A stretch of DNA of 64,000 nucleotides. It comes from Bacillus infantis. Its GTDB lineage: Bacteria > Bacillota > Bacilli > Bacillales > Cytobacillaceae. Position 1 is the stretch's first letter. The number at the start of each line of letters is the position of its first letter. This document shows, one piece after another, positions 18,105-27,434 of this stretch. Made by a program: the position numbers and the translations under genes. The stretch spans positions 124,001-188,000 of the forward strand of contig NZ_JAIVAP010000005.1 of NCBI RefSeq assembly GCF_020171945.1. Direction: 5' to 3'. The notes beneath the pieces are model-generated. The model searched no databases, was not told the origin of the DNA, and worked only from the letters and a program-made list of their open reading frames with translations.

Positions 18105-19981
18105 AAATGATTTCAATTGAAAACTTATCAAAATCTTACGGGGAAAAGCAGCTCTTCCGGGATGTTTCCTTCACGATAGCTGAAAAAGAAAGGGTCGGGC
18201 TGATTGGCGTTAACGGAACTGGAAAGTCTTCTTTGCTTAAGATCGTGGCTGGAGTAGATGTTCCGGATTCAGGGGAGATTGTATGCCCAAAAGATTATAA
18301 GGTGTCTTACTCTGAACAGAAGCCTGAGCTGGATCCCGGACTGACAGTGCTTGAGCAGGTATTTGAAGGAGATGCCCCGATATTCCTCCTTCTGAGGGAA
18401 TATGATCAGGTTATGGCCGGACTCGGAGAATCGCCTGAGGACACGGGACTGCAGGAGAAGCTTTTTGCCCTTCAGAAAAGGATGGATGAGCTTGATGGCT
18501 GGGAAGCGGATGCCAGCGCGAAGGCGATCTTAAACAAGCTCGGCATTGAGGAATACAGCAGGAAGATCGGGGAGCTTTCCGGAGGGCAGAAGAAGAGGGT
18601 TGCCCTTGCACAGGTGCTGATCCAGTCTCCGGATCTTCTTATTCTTGATGAGCCGACCAACCATCTTGATTATGAAACCGTTAAGTGGCTGGAGGATTAT
18701 CTTAGCCGATTCAATGGCGCGCTCCTGCTGGTCACGCATGACCGTTATTTTCTCGACCGGGTAACCAACAGGATGTTCGAATTGGATGGTGGAAGTCTTT
18801 ACAGCTATAAAGGCAATTATGCCGCATTCCTGGAAGCAAAGGCCGTCAGGGAGGAAAACGAGGCAGCTACTATTGAAAAGCAGAAAAATCTTTTCCGCAG
18901 GGAACTGGAATGGATCAGAAGAGGTGCAAAAGCAAGAAGCACCAAGCAAAAAGCCAGGATTCAGCGCTTTGACCAGCTGGAAGACACCCTGTCTTCTGTC
19001 AAAGCATCGGAAAAGCTTGATATGGCTTTATCCGGAAGCAGGCTCGGAAAACAGGTTTTTGAGCTGAAAGATGCTTCAAAAGAGCTTGGCGGTACGGTCG
19101 TGCTTGATGATTTCAGCCTATTGGTCAAGCCTGGCGACAGAATCGGAATAATAGGGAGAAACGGGACAGGAAAATCCACGCTTCTGAATGTACTAGCCGG
19201 CAAAATCCCCCTGGATTCAGGTGAGCGCATCATCGGCCAGACAGTCAAGGTAGCTTATTATACGCAGGAAAGCGAAGACATGGACGAAAACAAAAGAATG
19301 ATCGAGTATTTGAAGGAGACAGCCGAGATCGTGCATACATCTGATGGGAAAACGATTTCGGCAGCACAGATGCTCGAGCGCTTCCTTTTCCCGTCAAGCA
19401 CCCATGGAACACCGATCAGGAAGCTTTCCGGCGGTGAAAAGAGAAGGCTTTATCTTCTAAAGATCCTTCTGTCAGAGCCGAATGTCCTTTTGCTGGATGA
19501 GCCGACAAATGATCTGGATACACAGACACTGACCGTGCTTGAAGACTATCTCGATGATTTTGCAGGGGTGGTCATAACTGTTTCCCATGACCGCTATTTT
19601 CTTGATAAAGTGGCAGAGCAGCTGCTCATCCTTGAAGGAGGGGGCAGAATCGGCTCTTACTATGGGAACTATACAGAGTATATTGAGAGCCAGCCTCAGC
19701 AGGCAAAGCCAAAGAGCGTGAAGCAGGAACCTAAGCCTAAGCAGGAGGCAAAGCCAAAGAAGAAGCGCATGTCTTACAATGAGCAGAGAGAGTGGGAAAG
19801 CATCGATGGAAAAATTGCAGCTGCCGAAAAGCGCCTTGAAGAAATTGCAGGTGAGATGGCAGTAACGGGCAGCGATTTCATGAAGGCAAATGAACTTCTC
19901 GAGGAAGAAGCAAGTTTAAATGAACAGCTTGAAGAGCTTATTGAAAGATGGAGCTATCTGGCCGAGCTTGCAGAGGGCTGA
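18101..19981 (+). CDS. ABC-F family ATPase (Uup/YfmR type)
   Basis: This 626-residue cytoplasmic ATPase has two ABC domains and no membrane segment. Walker A motifs are GVNGTGKSS and GRNGTGKST, signatures are LSGGQKKRVAL and LSGGEKRRLYL, and Walker B segments are LLILDEPTNHLDY and VLLLDEPTNDLDT. A Lys/Pro-rich linker (KPKSVKQEPKPKQEAKPKKK) leads to a C-terminal coiled coil, the layout of Uup/YfmR proteins that act on stalled ribosomes. The frame is open from an ATG at 18086. I chose 18101 because its ATGA overlaps the stop of ypgQ, implying translational coupling; the Shine-Dalgarno is weak. It is not an antibiotic-resistance subtype by any feature I can see. Confidence 0.9.
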   Translation: MKMISIENLSKSYGEKQLFRDVSFTIAEKERVGLIGVNGTGKSSLLKIVAGVDVPDSGEIVCPKDYKVSYSEQKPELDPGLTVLEQVFEGDAPIFLLLREYDQVMAGLGESPEDTGLQEKLFALQKRMDELDGWEADASAKAILNKLGIEEYSRKIGELSGGQKKRVALAQVLIQSPDLLILDEPTNHLDYETVKWLEDYLSRFNGALLLVTHDRYFLDRVTNRMFELDGGSLYSYKGNYAAFLEAKAVREENEAATIEKQKNLFRRELEWIRRGAKARSTKQKARIQRFDQLEDTLSSVKASEKLDMALSGSRLGKQVFELKDASKELGGTVVLDDFSLLVKPGDRIGIIGRNGTGKSTLLNVLAGKIPLDSGERIIGQTVKVAYYTQESEDMDENKRMIEYLKETAEIVHTSDGKTISAAQMLERFLFPSSTHGTPIRKLSGGEKRRLYLLKILLSEPNVLLLDEPTNDLDTQTLTVLEDYLDDFAGVVITVSHDRYFLDKVAEQLLILEGGGRIGSYYGNYTEYIESQPQQAKPKSVKQEPKPKQEAKPKKKRMSYNEQREWESIDGKIAAAEKRLEEIAGEMAVTGSDFMKANELLEEEASLNEQLEELIERWSYLAELAEG

Positions 19982-20074
19982 GAGCAAGTACAGCAGAAGC
20001 AGAGGGCCGGCAATGGCCGGGCCCTGTATGTTAAGATGAAACAAAATTTATCTACTCATGAGGAGGAACCATCA

Positions 20075-21205
20075 TTGAAAATAAAATCGATTGAGCCTAC
20101 GCCAAGCCCGAATACGATGAAAATCATCCTTGATGAAGAATTGCCTATGGGCAAGAGCAATAATTATAAAAAGGACAAGACAGAAGGAGCGCCAAAGGTT
20201 GTTTTAGATATCCTTCAGGTAGAAGGAATCAAAGGGGTATATCATGTAGCAGATTTCCTCGCGGTCGAACGAAATGCAAAATTTGACTGGAAAGAGCTTC
20301 TCCCCCAGGTCCGTAAGGCATTCGGCGAGGAAGCAGAAGAATCAGGCGGTGAGGCAGCCCTGAATGAACATTATGGCGAGGTAAAAGTCCAGGTGCAGAT
20401 GTACAAAGATATTCCGATGCAGATCAAACTGACTGACGGAACTGAAGAGAAGCGCTTTGGACTGCCGGAAGCTTATGTACAGGCAGTCCGGGGTGTGCAG
20501 CAGCCTGATGATAATGTTGTCATGAGCAGAAAGTGGAAGGAGTTCGGTGTCAGGTACGGGGATATGGACCAGGTCGGGCAGGATATTCTTGAAGAATTGC
20601 TGGCAGCCTATCCTGAAAGCAGGCTGAAGAGCCTTATCGAGCAAGGAAAGCATGGCGCAGCTGCAGACAGCAGGCCTGCAAGGACAAAAAGGAAGCTGGT
20701 CCCAGAGGATCTTGACAGCGAGGATTGGCGGATACGCTATCAGCTGATGGAACAGATGGAAGATCCGGGGGTGGAGGATTATCCTGTCCTCGAAAAGGCG
20801 CTTGAAGACGAGAAGGCTTCGATCCGCAGGCTGGCAGCCGTTTATCTCGGAATGATTGAAGACAAAAGTGTTCTTCCATATCTATATAAAGCTTTGAAGG
20901 ATAAAAGTGTAACTGTAAGGAGAACGGCGGGTGACTGCTTATCAGACCTTGGCTTTGCTGAAGCAGAGGAAGCGATGATGGATGCCCTCCAGGATACGAG
21001 CAAGCTTGTCCGCTGGCGCGCTGCCATGTTCCTGTATGAAGAAGGTACTGAAAAAGCGCTCCCGGCTTTAAAGGATGCTGAAGAAGATCCTGAATTTGAA
21101 GTCAGCATGCAAATCAAGATGGCCATTGAACGGATTGAACAGGGTGAAGAGGCCAAGGGTTCTGTGTGGAAGCAAATGACCGAAGCCAGGAACCAAAGCA
21201 GCTGA
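20075..21205 (+). CDS. ypgR: Conserved virulence factor C / YpgR-like HEAT-repeat protein
   Basis: This 376-residue protein has an N-terminal NifU/Nfu-like scaffold domain (residues 1 to about 85, beginning MKIKSIEPTPSPNTMKI) and C-terminal HEAT-type repeats, for example LEDEKASIRRLAAVYLGMI and LKDKSVTVRRTAGDCLSDL. It matches the architecture of S. aureus CvfC and B. subtilis YpgR (about 377 residues). Its biochemical role is not established. The start is TTG at 20075, with AGGAGG eight bases upstream; the upstream in-frame ATG at 20036 has no site. It ends at a strong terminator before ilvD. Confidence 0.9.
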   Translation: MKIKSIEPTPSPNTMKIILDEELPMGKSNNYKKDKTEGAPKVVLDILQVEGIKGVYHVADFLAVERNAKFDWKELLPQVRKAFGEEAEESGGEAALNEHYGEVKVQVQMYKDIPMQIKLTDGTEEKRFGLPEAYVQAVRGVQQPDDNVVMSRKWKEFGVRYGDMDQVGQDILEELLAAYPESRLKSLIEQGKHGAAADSRPARTKRKLVPEDLDSEDWRIRYQLMEQMEDPGVEDYPVLEKALEDEKASIRRLAAVYLGMIEDKSVLPYLYKALKDKSVTVRRTAGDCLSDLGFAEAEEAMMDALQDTSKLVRWRAAMFLYEEGTEKALPALKDAEEDPEFEVSMQIKMAIERIEQGEEAKGSVWKQMTEARNQSS

Positions 21206-21233
21206 CCTGTTAGCATTCGTTTATCAATGAAAA

Positions 21234-21276
21234 GAAGGGTCCGGAACGAAATGTTCCGGACCCTTCTTCCATTTTT
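21234..21276 (+). terminator. Strong terminator of ypgR
   Basis: A perfect 14-base-pair stem (GAAGGGTCCGGAAC with its complement) around GAAAT is followed by a T-rich tract. Confidence 0.92.
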
Positions 21277-21336
21277 GCCGGAGTTGTACTGTATTGCTTT
21301 AGTGCTAACTTGCTTTTTAGCAATAAAAAATCATTT

Positions 21337-21351
21337 AATTTTGTGAAAATT
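21337..21351 (+). promoter_or_regulatory. CodY-like operator of ilvD
   Basis: AATTTTGTGAAAATT matches the CodY consensus AATTTTCWGAAAATT at 14 of 15 positions. It lies immediately upstream of the ilvD -35 hexamer, a position suited to repression or competition with RNA polymerase when GTP and branched-chain amino acids are abundant. Confidence 0.75.
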
Positions 21352-21352
21352 A

Positions 21353-21381
21353 TTGCAATTGCTGAAAAAGTCCTCTATATT
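21353..21381 (+). promoter_or_regulatory. SigA-type promoter of ilvD
   Basis: TTGCAA and TATATT are separated by exactly 17 bases, about 30 bases before the ilvD start, with the CodY box abutting the -35. Confidence 0.65.
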
Positions 21382-21411
21382 GAAAAGAAAATCTTTCAGG
21401 AGGGCTTGTAA

Positions 21412-23124
21412 TTGGGAAGAGATCTTAGAATAAAAAGCCATGTAATCAGCGAGGATGAAAGACGCGCTCCAAACCGTGCAATGCTGCGGGCAGTGGGATT
21501 TACAGATGAAGATTTCAAAAAGCCGATGATCGGCATTGCAAGCACATGGAGTGAAGTCACTCCGTGCAATATACATATCAATGAACTTGCATTCAAGGCG
21601 AAGGATGGAGCAAGGGAAGCCGGGGGAGCTCCGCTTGTATTCAATACGATTACTGTATCTGACGGAATTTCCATGGGGACAGAAGGGATGAGGTACTCCC
21701 TTCCGAGCCGTGACCTGATTGCTGATTCTATTGAAACGGTCGTTGGCGGTGAAAGCCTGGACGGCTTTGTTGCCATTGGGGGCTGCGACAAAAATATGCC
21801 CGGCTGCCTGATGGCCATTGCAAGGATGAACCTGCCTGCCGTGTTTGTGTATGGGGGCACAATCAAGCCTGGCAAGCTGCAGGGGCAGGATATCGATATT
21901 GTGTCTGTATTTGAAGGGGTAGGACAGTTTAATGGCGGGGCCATTGATAAAGCTGGACTCAATGAGATTGAATGCCATGCATGTCCTGGCGCAGGCTCCT
22001 GCGGAGGAATGTACACAGCCAATACGATGGCGAGCGCGATCGAGGCACTGGGGATGAGCCTTCCGGGCAGTTCCTCCAATCCGGCAGAAACGGATGAAAA
22101 GCGCCAGGATTGCCATGAAGCAGGAAAGGCAGTCTACCGCCTTCTGGAGCAGGATATCAGGCCAAGGGATATTCTCACGAAGAAAGCGTTTGAGAATGCG
22201 ATCACTGTCGTGATGGCCTTGGGCGGATCGACAAATGCCATCCTCCATTTGATGGCTATCGCCCACTCTGCTGAAGTGGACCTGTCACTTGAGGACTTCA
22301 ACCGCCTCCAGAAAACCGTTCCCCATATCGCCGATTTGAAGCCGAGCGGAAAATATGTCATGCAGAACCTGCATGAAGCCGGTGGAGTGAGTGCAGTAAT
22401 GAAGATGTTATTAAGGGAAGGGCTTCTTCACGGAGATTGCCTGACTGTTACAGGGAAGACGCTCGCTGAAAATCTGGAAGAGGCAGAAGACCTGAAAGCC
22501 GGCCAAAAGGTCATCTACCCGCTCAACGCTCCTCTGAGGGAAAACGGGCCGCTCGTAGTCCTGAAAGGCAATCTTGCCCCGGAAGGCGCTGTAGCGAAGG
22601 TATCAGGACTGAAGGTCACCAGGCACACAGGGCCTGCCAAAGTGTTTGATGATGAGGAGTCTGCTACAGATGCTGTCCTGAAGGGTGACATTCAGGCCGG
22701 TGATGTACTGGTTATCAGGTATGAAGGGCCAAAAGGAGGGCCTGGCATGCCTGAAATGCTTTCCATTTCCGGAATACTTGTAGGAAAAGGGCTCGGAGAA
22801 AGCGTAGCATTACTGACAGACGGGCGCTTTTCTGGGGGGACTCACGGCCTTGTGGTAGGACATATTGCTCCGGAAGCACAGGTTGGCGGGCCGATCGCAC
22901 TCATACAGACGGGTGATACAATTACGATCGACAGCACCGAGCAGACACTTGAAGTGGATGTCTCTCCTGCTGAGCTGGAAGAGCGGAAGAAATCCTGGAA
23001 TCCTCCTCCGCTTCTGGCACGCGGAGCCCTTGCTAAATATACAAGGCTTGTTTCATCCGCCTCCAGGGGGGCTGTCACTGACCATTTTGAGGAAGAGCCC
23101 GCAGCCAGGCCGCTTAAAGTATAA
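21412..23124 (+). CDS. ilvD: Dihydroxy-acid dehydratase
   Basis: This 570-residue iron-sulfur enzyme makes the 2-keto acid precursors of isoleucine and valine. Three cluster-ligand cysteines are visible: in [12 protein letters not shown] near residue 50, in [10 protein letters not shown] near residue 123, and in [16 protein letters not shown] near residue 196. The first lies in a TPCN motif, typical of the [2Fe-2S] group rather than the form I recall for B. subtilis 168 IlvD. The start is TTG with AGGAGG eight bases upstream. It is monocistronic or co-transcribed with brxA; other ilv/leu genes are not nearby. Confidence 0.95.
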   Translation: MGRDLRIKSHVISEDERRAPNRAMLRAVGFTDEDFKKPMIGIASTWSEVTPCNIHINELAFKAKDGAREAGGAPLVFNTITVSDGISMGTEGMRYSLPSRDLIADSIETVVGGESLDGFVAIGGCDKNMPGCLMAIARMNLPAVFVYGGTIKPGKLQGQDIDIVSVFEGVGQFNGGAIDKAGLNEIECHACPGAGSCGGMYTANTMASAIEALGMSLPGSSSNPAETDEKRQDCHEAGKAVYRLLEQDIRPRDILTKKAFENAITVVMALGGSTNAILHLMAIAHSAEVDLSLEDFNRLQKTVPHIADLKPSGKYVMQNLHEAGGVSAVMKMLLREGLLHGDCLTVTGKTLAENLEEAEDLKAGQKVIYPLNAPLRENGPLVVLKGNLAPEGAVAKVSGLKVTRHTGPAKVFDDEESATDAVLKGDIQAGDVLVIRYEGPKGGPGMPEMLSISGILVGKGLGESVALLTDGRFSGGTHGLVVGHIAPEAQVGGPIALIQTGDTITIDSTEQTLEVDVSPAELEERKKSWNPPPLLARGALAKYTRLVSSASRGAVTDHFEEEPAARPLKV

Positions 23125-23199
23125 AATGCCGTCCGATTGCAAATCGAGCTGACATTATAGTATGCTATCATTGCAAACGTTTAAAGGAGGCAAACAAAC

Positions 23200-23634
23200 A
23201 TGTCTATGGCATATGAAGAATATATGAGGCAGATGGTAAAGCCGATGCGTGCAGAACTTACACGGGCAGGCTTCAATGAGCTGGCTACAGAAGAAGAGGT
23301 TGAACAGTTTATGGAGAATACAGAAGGGACAACGCTCGTTGTTGTCAACTCTGTCTGCGGATGTGCGGCCGGACTGGCACGCCCTGCTGCGACCCAGGCT
23401 GTCATGCACGCTGAAAAAAAGCCCGATAACCTTGTGACTGTATTTGCCGGGCAGGATAAAGAAGCGACAGCAAAGATGCGCGAATATTTTGAGGGGATCG
23501 AACCTTCTTCCCCAAGCATGGCTTTAATGAAAGGGAAGGAAGTTTTACACTTTATCCCGCGCCATGATATTGAAGGCTTTCCGATGGAAACCATCATGGA
23601 AAATCTTCTGGGTGCATTTGAAGAAAACTGCTGA
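23200..23634 (+). CDS. brxA: Bacilliredoxin BrxA/BrxB family (YphP)
   Basis: This 144-residue thioredoxin-fold protein removes bacillithiol from S-bacillithiolated proteins after oxidative stress. The unusual CGC active site (Cys53-Gly-Cys55 in NSVCGCAAGLARPA) is diagnostic. In B. subtilis yphP also follows ilvD, so symbol brxA is favoured over brxB. AAAGGAGG lies nine bases before the ATG. A strong terminator follows. Its presence implies the host makes bacillithiol. Confidence 0.95.
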   Translation: MSMAYEEYMRQMVKPMRAELTRAGFNELATEEEVEQFMENTEGTTLVVVNSVCGCAAGLARPAATQAVMHAEKKPDNLVTVFAGQDKEATAKMREYFEGIEPSSPSMALMKGKEVLHFIPRHDIEGFPMETIMENLLGAFEENC

Positions 23635-23644
23635 AGCAACACAG

Positions 23645-23682
23645 GAAAGGATGCCTTAAAAGGCATCCTTTCGCATTTTTTG
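23645..23682 (+). terminator. Terminator of brxA
   Basis: A 12-base-pair stem built on GAAAGGATGCCT and its complement with a four-base loop is followed by six T. Confidence 0.9.
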
Positions 23683-23750
23683 CATTTTCTCAATTTGCTG
23701 TCCATGAGGACTGATAGCCAATTATCATTTTAGTCAGGAAGGTAGAAACG

Positions 23751-24527
23751 ATGTTTGTAACAACAGCGGGCAGGACAAGCCCTGTCATGATTCAGGAGGC
23801 GAAAGAAGCGGCAGCTGAACTGGGAGTCCCTTTTCATCCCCGAAAGAGCCTCTCTGTCTCTTCACTGCAGGAGCAGTGGCAGGATGATTGCATTGTATAT
23901 GGCAAAAACAGACTTGAATTATTTCCATATGGTGAAAGTTCACCGTATTTCTTTCATCCCAATTCTGCAGCATTCAGGATAAAAAGGCTGATGAGAGGCG
24001 AGCCTGATCCCTTTTTGGAAGCGGCAAAAATTGAGCCCGGGGACACTGTGGCGGACTGCACGCTCGGCCTGGCTTCAGACAGCATCATTGCAAGCTATGC
24101 AGCAGGTCCTTCCGGTAAAGTGACCGGTGTGGAAGGCAATCCCTTTCTTGCTTATCTTGCAGAGAAGGGGCTTAAAACCTGGAAGTCCGGAGTTCCGCAA
24201 ATGGATGAGGCGATGGAGAGGGTCGAGGTCATCAGTGCTCTCTCCCTTGACTACTTGAAGGGCAGGCAGGACCAGTCCGCAGATATCGTTTACTTTGACC
24301 CCATGTTCGAGGAAAAACTTGTGGACTCCGACGGAATCAAGGAACTGGCTAAGTTTGCTGTGTATGGACTCTCCGGAGAACTGATAGAAGAAGCCAAAAG
24401 GGTTTCGCGGAAGAGGGTCGTCCTGAAAGACCATTTCCGAAGCGAGAGATTCAGCACCTTCGGCTTTGAGGTCTACCGGCGGAAATCCTCCCGGTTTCAC
24501 TTCGGGGTCCTTGAAAGAAAAAGATAA
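23751..24527 (+). CDS. ypiP: Class I SAM-dependent methyltransferase, RsmJ-like (YpiP)
   Basis: This 258-residue protein resembles YpiP and more distantly RsmJ-type rRNA guanine-N2 methyltransferases. The SAM site is VADCTLGLASDS near residue 100, followed by VTGVEGNPF. The catalytic-type motif IVYFDPMFEEK (a DPxF/Y variant of N-methyltransferase DPPY) lies near residue 183. The substrate is therefore probably nucleic acid, by inference. GGAAGG precedes the ATG. It ends at a hairpin, then faces a tiny convergent gene on the minus strand. Confidence 0.88.
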   Translation: MFVTTAGRTSPVMIQEAKEAAAELGVPFHPRKSLSVSSLQEQWQDDCIVYGKNRLELFPYGESSPYFFHPNSAAFRIKRLMRGEPDPFLEAAKIEPGDTVADCTLGLASDSIIASYAAGPSGKVTGVEGNPFLAYLAEKGLKTWKSGVPQMDEAMERVEVISALSLDYLKGRQDQSADIVYFDPMFEEKLVDSDGIKELAKFAVYGLSGELIEEAKRVSRKRVVLKDHFRSERFSTFGFEVYRRKSSRFHFGVLERKR

Positions 24528-24539
24528 GCAGGCATCATT

Positions 24540-24577
24540 AAAGCGCAGGATTTCAGCCCTGCGCTTTGAATTTATTT
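24540..24577 (+). terminator. Terminator of ypiP
   Basis: AAAGCGCAGG and CCTGCGCTTT form a ten-base-pair stem; the downstream tract is only moderately T-rich. Confidence 0.65.
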
Positions 24578-24587
24578 TCCGTTTCCC

Positions 24588-24665
24588 TTAATCCGTAATT
24601 GTCAGGAATACAAAGTATCCCAGCGTCAGCAGGCATACAGCTACAAAAACAATTTCCCAATTCAT
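24588..24665 (-). CDS. Candidate 25-residue single-span membrane peptide
   Basis: A minus-strand frame encodes a 25-residue peptide beginning MNWEIVFVAVCLLTLGYFV and ending LTITD. It is almost wholly a hydrophobic helix of about 20 residues with short polar ends. A strong GGAGGAG lies about six bases before the ATG, which supports real translation. It lies convergent to ypiP and divergent from the aminotransferase gene. Family and function are unknown. Confidence 0.5.
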   Translation of the reverse strand: MNWEIVFVAVCLLTLGYFVFLTITD

Positions 24666-24865
24666 TATTCTCCTCCTCAGACTATGTATTCATTTACCAT
24701 TAGTCTTATATCATTCCCAATATTTTCTCTCTTTAATCGCTTTTTTCTAGGAAACTTTCTTTTTTTTCAAAAATTTATCTCCCGGCTTTTTCTTTTTCCC
24801 TAAAAAAAGAGTATAATATTTTCTAAGTAAGCTTCAGGCTTCAAAGAATGCTGGAGGGTTCTAGT

Positions 24866-26047
24866 ATGAAGATTTCCATGGCAGAGAGAATGGATGCATT
24901 TAGGGAAAGTGTATTTGCAGAATTATCCCGGCTGAAGAAAGCGAAAATCTCAGCAGGTGAAGATGTGATTGATTTGAGCATCGGCAGCCCTGACCTCCCG
25001 CCTCCGTTATTTGTCAGAGAGGCGATTGCTGAGGGGGCGCTGGACAGCACCCAGTACGGCTACTCCCTTGCAGGGACAGAAAGCTTCTGCAATGCAGTCA
25101 GCTCCTATTACCAGAAGAATCACGATGTATACATAGATCCCAAGGAACAATGCTCCCTCCTTATGGGCTCCCAGGATGGTCTTGTCCATCTCCCGCTTGC
25201 TTTATGCAGCCCGGGCGAATATATACTGATGCCCGATCCTGGATATACCGCATATGCAGCAGGTGCCGCCCTTGCAGGTGCAAAGATATATCCAATGCCT
25301 CTCATGAAAGAAAAGCAGTTTCTCCCGGATTTCTCAGAAATACCGGAAGAAATAAGGAAAAAGGCGAGACTGATGATCTTAAACTTTCCCGGCAATCCTG
25401 TTCCCGGCCTTGCAAATGAAGCGTTTTTCAGGGAGGCAATAGAGTTTGCCAAAAAATACGAGATTGTCATATTGCATGATTTTGCATACTCTGAGCTCTA
25501 TTTTGAAGAAAAACCGGTAAGCTTTTTAGCTGTCGAAGGCGCATTTGAAACAGGGATAGAAATGAATTCCCTTTCTAAGAGCTTCAACATGGCAGGCTGC
25601 AGGATTGCCTATGCAGCTGGAAATGAAGACATCATCCGCATGATTTCAGATCTGAAATCCCATCTGGATTACGGAGTATTCCATCCCATCCAGACCGCGG
25701 CTGCCAGGGCTCTTGCAGATCAGTCGAATTTCCTGGCCGAATCAAGAGAGGTCTACAGGAAGCGGAGAGACGCCCTTGTAGAAAGCCTTCATAAGGCAGG
25801 CTGGGATGTTGAAAGCCCGAAAGGTTCAATGTTCGTATGGGCAGAAATCCCAAACGGCATCTGCTCCAGGGAGTTCAGCATCCTCATGCTGGAGGAAGCT
25901 GGAGTGGCTGTTACACCGGGAAGCGCGTTCGGCGAAGCCGGCGAGGGATTCGTACGGATTGCACTCGTGCAGCCTGAAGACAGGCTCCGGCAGGCCGCTA
26001 AGAAAATAAGCTCTTCCGGAATATTAAAAAAAGAATCTATCGTTTGA
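24866..26047 (+). CDS. Class I/II PLP-dependent aminotransferase
   Basis: This 393-residue fold-type I aminotransferase has the general sequence look of DapL/AspC-like enzymes. The Schiff-base lysine is in MNSLSKSFNMAG, the cofactor-binding segment in LNFPGNPV, the YxEL-type segment in HDFAYSELYF, and the substrate-carboxylate Arg in EGFVRIAL. The amino-acid substrate cannot be fixed. The frame opens at 24848, but the ATG at 24866 has GGAGGG seven bases upstream and was chosen. A TATAAT-like -10 lies about 50 bases upstream in an AT-rich region. ypjP follows after 28 bases. Confidence 0.88.
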   Translation: MKISMAERMDAFRESVFAELSRLKKAKISAGEDVIDLSIGSPDLPPPLFVREAIAEGALDSTQYGYSLAGTESFCNAVSSYYQKNHDVYIDPKEQCSLLMGSQDGLVHLPLALCSPGEYILMPDPGYTAYAAGAALAGAKIYPMPLMKEKQFLPDFSEIPEEIRKKARLMILNFPGNPVPGLANEAFFREAIEFAKKYEIVILHDFAYSELYFEEKPVSFLAVEGAFETGIEMNSLSKSFNMAGCRIAYAAGNEDIIRMISDLKSHLDYGVFHPIQTAAARALADQSNFLAESREVYRKRRDALVESLHKAGWDVESPKGSMFVWAEIPNGICSREFSILMLEEAGVAVTPGSAFGEAGEGFVRIALVQPEDRLRQAAKKISSSGILKKESIV

Positions 26048-26075
26048 AAATAGTCTTATATGAGGAGGGATAAAA

Positions 26076-26666
26076 ATGCCTAAGTGGCTGCGCAAATCGT
26101 TTGTGGTGATGGTAACCATCCTTACCTTCGGGCTGGTTACGCCTTCACAGGCATTTCTGTATGATAATGCAAACCAGGACAGGTCTCCGAAGCGCGATAT
26201 TCTGGAGGCCCAGGCCGAAGAACTGGAACTTGCTTCGCCTGAAGAGGATGAGGCATCGATCAGGCAAAGGTTTGTCCAGACTGCTGTCCAGGAGGCAGAG
26301 AACCAGTCATATATTAAATTCGGGGGAAAGATTAAACCCGTCATTGAAGATGAGTTCCGCGAAGTCATCCTGCCGAATATTGAAAAAGCAGTGGAGGAAA
26401 CAGCTGCAAGGATACCGGGCAGCGATCTTGGCAATCTGGAAATTACAGAATGGCCAGGCGGGGGGAATTCAGAAAAAATCTTCCATATTGTCAACCGGCA
26501 GTCCAATGAAGATGTCCTCCGTTTCCATGTCAGGAGGGACCACCCGCCCCAGGAGGGATACTGGTTCAACTTCCATTACCATACCTCTGAGGATGCCTTC
26601 CAAAAGCATCATGAGCTGGGCTCCATCTACTGGAATAAAAATACTCCGCCAAAATGGCTGAGCTGA
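26076..26666 (+). CDS. ypjP: YpjP-like secreted or membrane-anchored protein
   Basis: This 196-residue protein begins with a signal-peptide-like segment (MPKWLRKSFVVMVTILTFGL ending near PSQA), so it is exported or anchored. The rest is soluble, with an acidic coiled segment (LEAQAEELELASPEEDEAS) and a C-terminal motif HYHTSEDAFQKHHELG. It matches the size and pattern of B. subtilis YpjP; function is unknown. GAGGAGGG precedes the ATG. It is the last gene of the conserved ilvD-ypjP neighbourhood before the Ter cluster begins. Confidence 0.82.
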   Translation: MPKWLRKSFVVMVTILTFGLVTPSQAFLYDNANQDRSPKRDILEAQAEELELASPEEDEASIRQRFVQTAVQEAENQSYIKFGGKIKPVIEDEFREVILPNIEKAVEETAARIPGSDLGNLEITEWPGGGNSEKIFHIVNRQSNEDVLRFHVRRDHPPQEGYWFNFHYHTSEDAFQKHHELGSIYWNKNTPPKWLS

Positions 26667-26711
26667 GATTTGAAATGTAAGCAAAAATATGAAAAAATAT
26701 GCTTGTAGTTT

Positions 26712-26737
26712 TGAAACTTTTTAAAGATTAAAACGTA
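26712..26737 (+). promoter_or_regulatory. ECF-sigma (SigW/SigM-class) promoter of terD-terC
   Basis: TGAAAC and CGTA are separated by exactly 16 bases (TTTTTAAAGATTAAAA), a full match to the SigW-type consensus. It lies 34 bases before the terD start. The B. subtilis yceC-yceH operon is known to be controlled by ECF sigmas and SigB, which supports the reading. Confidence 0.8.
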
Positions 26738-26770
26738 AGCATACTATCACAATAATTGGAGGTAGAAAAA

Positions 26771-27352
26771 ATGGCAGTAAGTTTATCAAAAGGACAAAAG
26801 GTAGATTTGACAAAATCCAATCCGGGCCTTACCAATGTAATCGTAGGTGTTGGCTGGGATGTAAATAAGTATGACGGGGGAACAGACTTTGACCTTGATT
26901 CCTCGGTTTTCCTTCTGGGAGAGAATGGCAAGGTTACTTCCGAAGCGGATTTTGTTTTCTATAACAACACAACAGGCGGAAATGGCTCTGTCGTACATAC
27001 GGGAGATAACCGGACAGGCGAAGGAGAAGGCGATGATGAGCAGGTAAAGGTTGAACTCGGTGCTGTGCCGGCTAATGTCCAGCGCATCACATTCACCATC
27101 ACGATCCATGATGGCGAGGCGCGCAGCCAGAACTTCGGACAGGTATCCAATTCTTATGTCCGCATCCTTAACGGCGAAACAAATGAAGAGCTGATCCGTT
27201 ATGACCTTGGAGAAGACTTCTCCATCGAGACAGCTCTTGTTGTAGGAGAACTGTACAGGCACGGCGGAGAGTGGAAATTCAGCGCGATCGGGTCCGGCTA
27301 TCAGGGCGGCCTTGGCGCACTTGCAACTGACTTCGGCCTGCAGGTTGGATAA
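26771..27352 (+). CDS. terD: TerD family stress protein (first paralog)
   Basis: This 193-residue TerD-domain protein is a calcium-binding beta-sandwich linked to tellurite resistance and general envelope stress. It begins [20 protein letters not shown]. The calcium-site motifs are [11 protein letters not shown] and [17 protein letters not shown], and the C-terminal signature is [13 protein letters not shown]. The ATG at 26771 has GGAGGT seven bases upstream; the in-frame TTG at 26756 overlaps that site. It is the first gene of the Ter cluster, directly behind an ECF-type promoter. terC follows after about 80 bases. Confidence 0.95.
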   Translation: MAVSLSKGQKVDLTKSNPGLTNVIVGVGWDVNKYDGGTDFDLDSSVFLLGENGKVTSEADFVFYNNTTGGNGSVVHTGDNRTGEGEGDDEQVKVELGAVPANVQRITFTITIHDGEARSQNFGQVSNSYVRILNGETNEELIRYDLGEDFSIETALVVGELYRHGGEWKFSAIGSGYQGGLGALATDFGLQVG

Positions 27353-27374
27353 CCCCTTTTTTATTGAACTTTGA

Positions 27375-27400
27375 GACTCGGCTCTGCCGGGTCTTTCGTT
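27375..27400 (+). terminator. Intercistronic hairpin between terD and terC
   Basis: GACTCGGC and GCCGGGTC form an eight-base-pair stem with a TCT loop and a short T-tract (TTTCGTT). It may attenuate rather than stop transcription into terC. Confidence 0.5.
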
Positions 27401-27434
27401 AGCACTTATATAGGTAATGGAGGAACTTCAGGAG

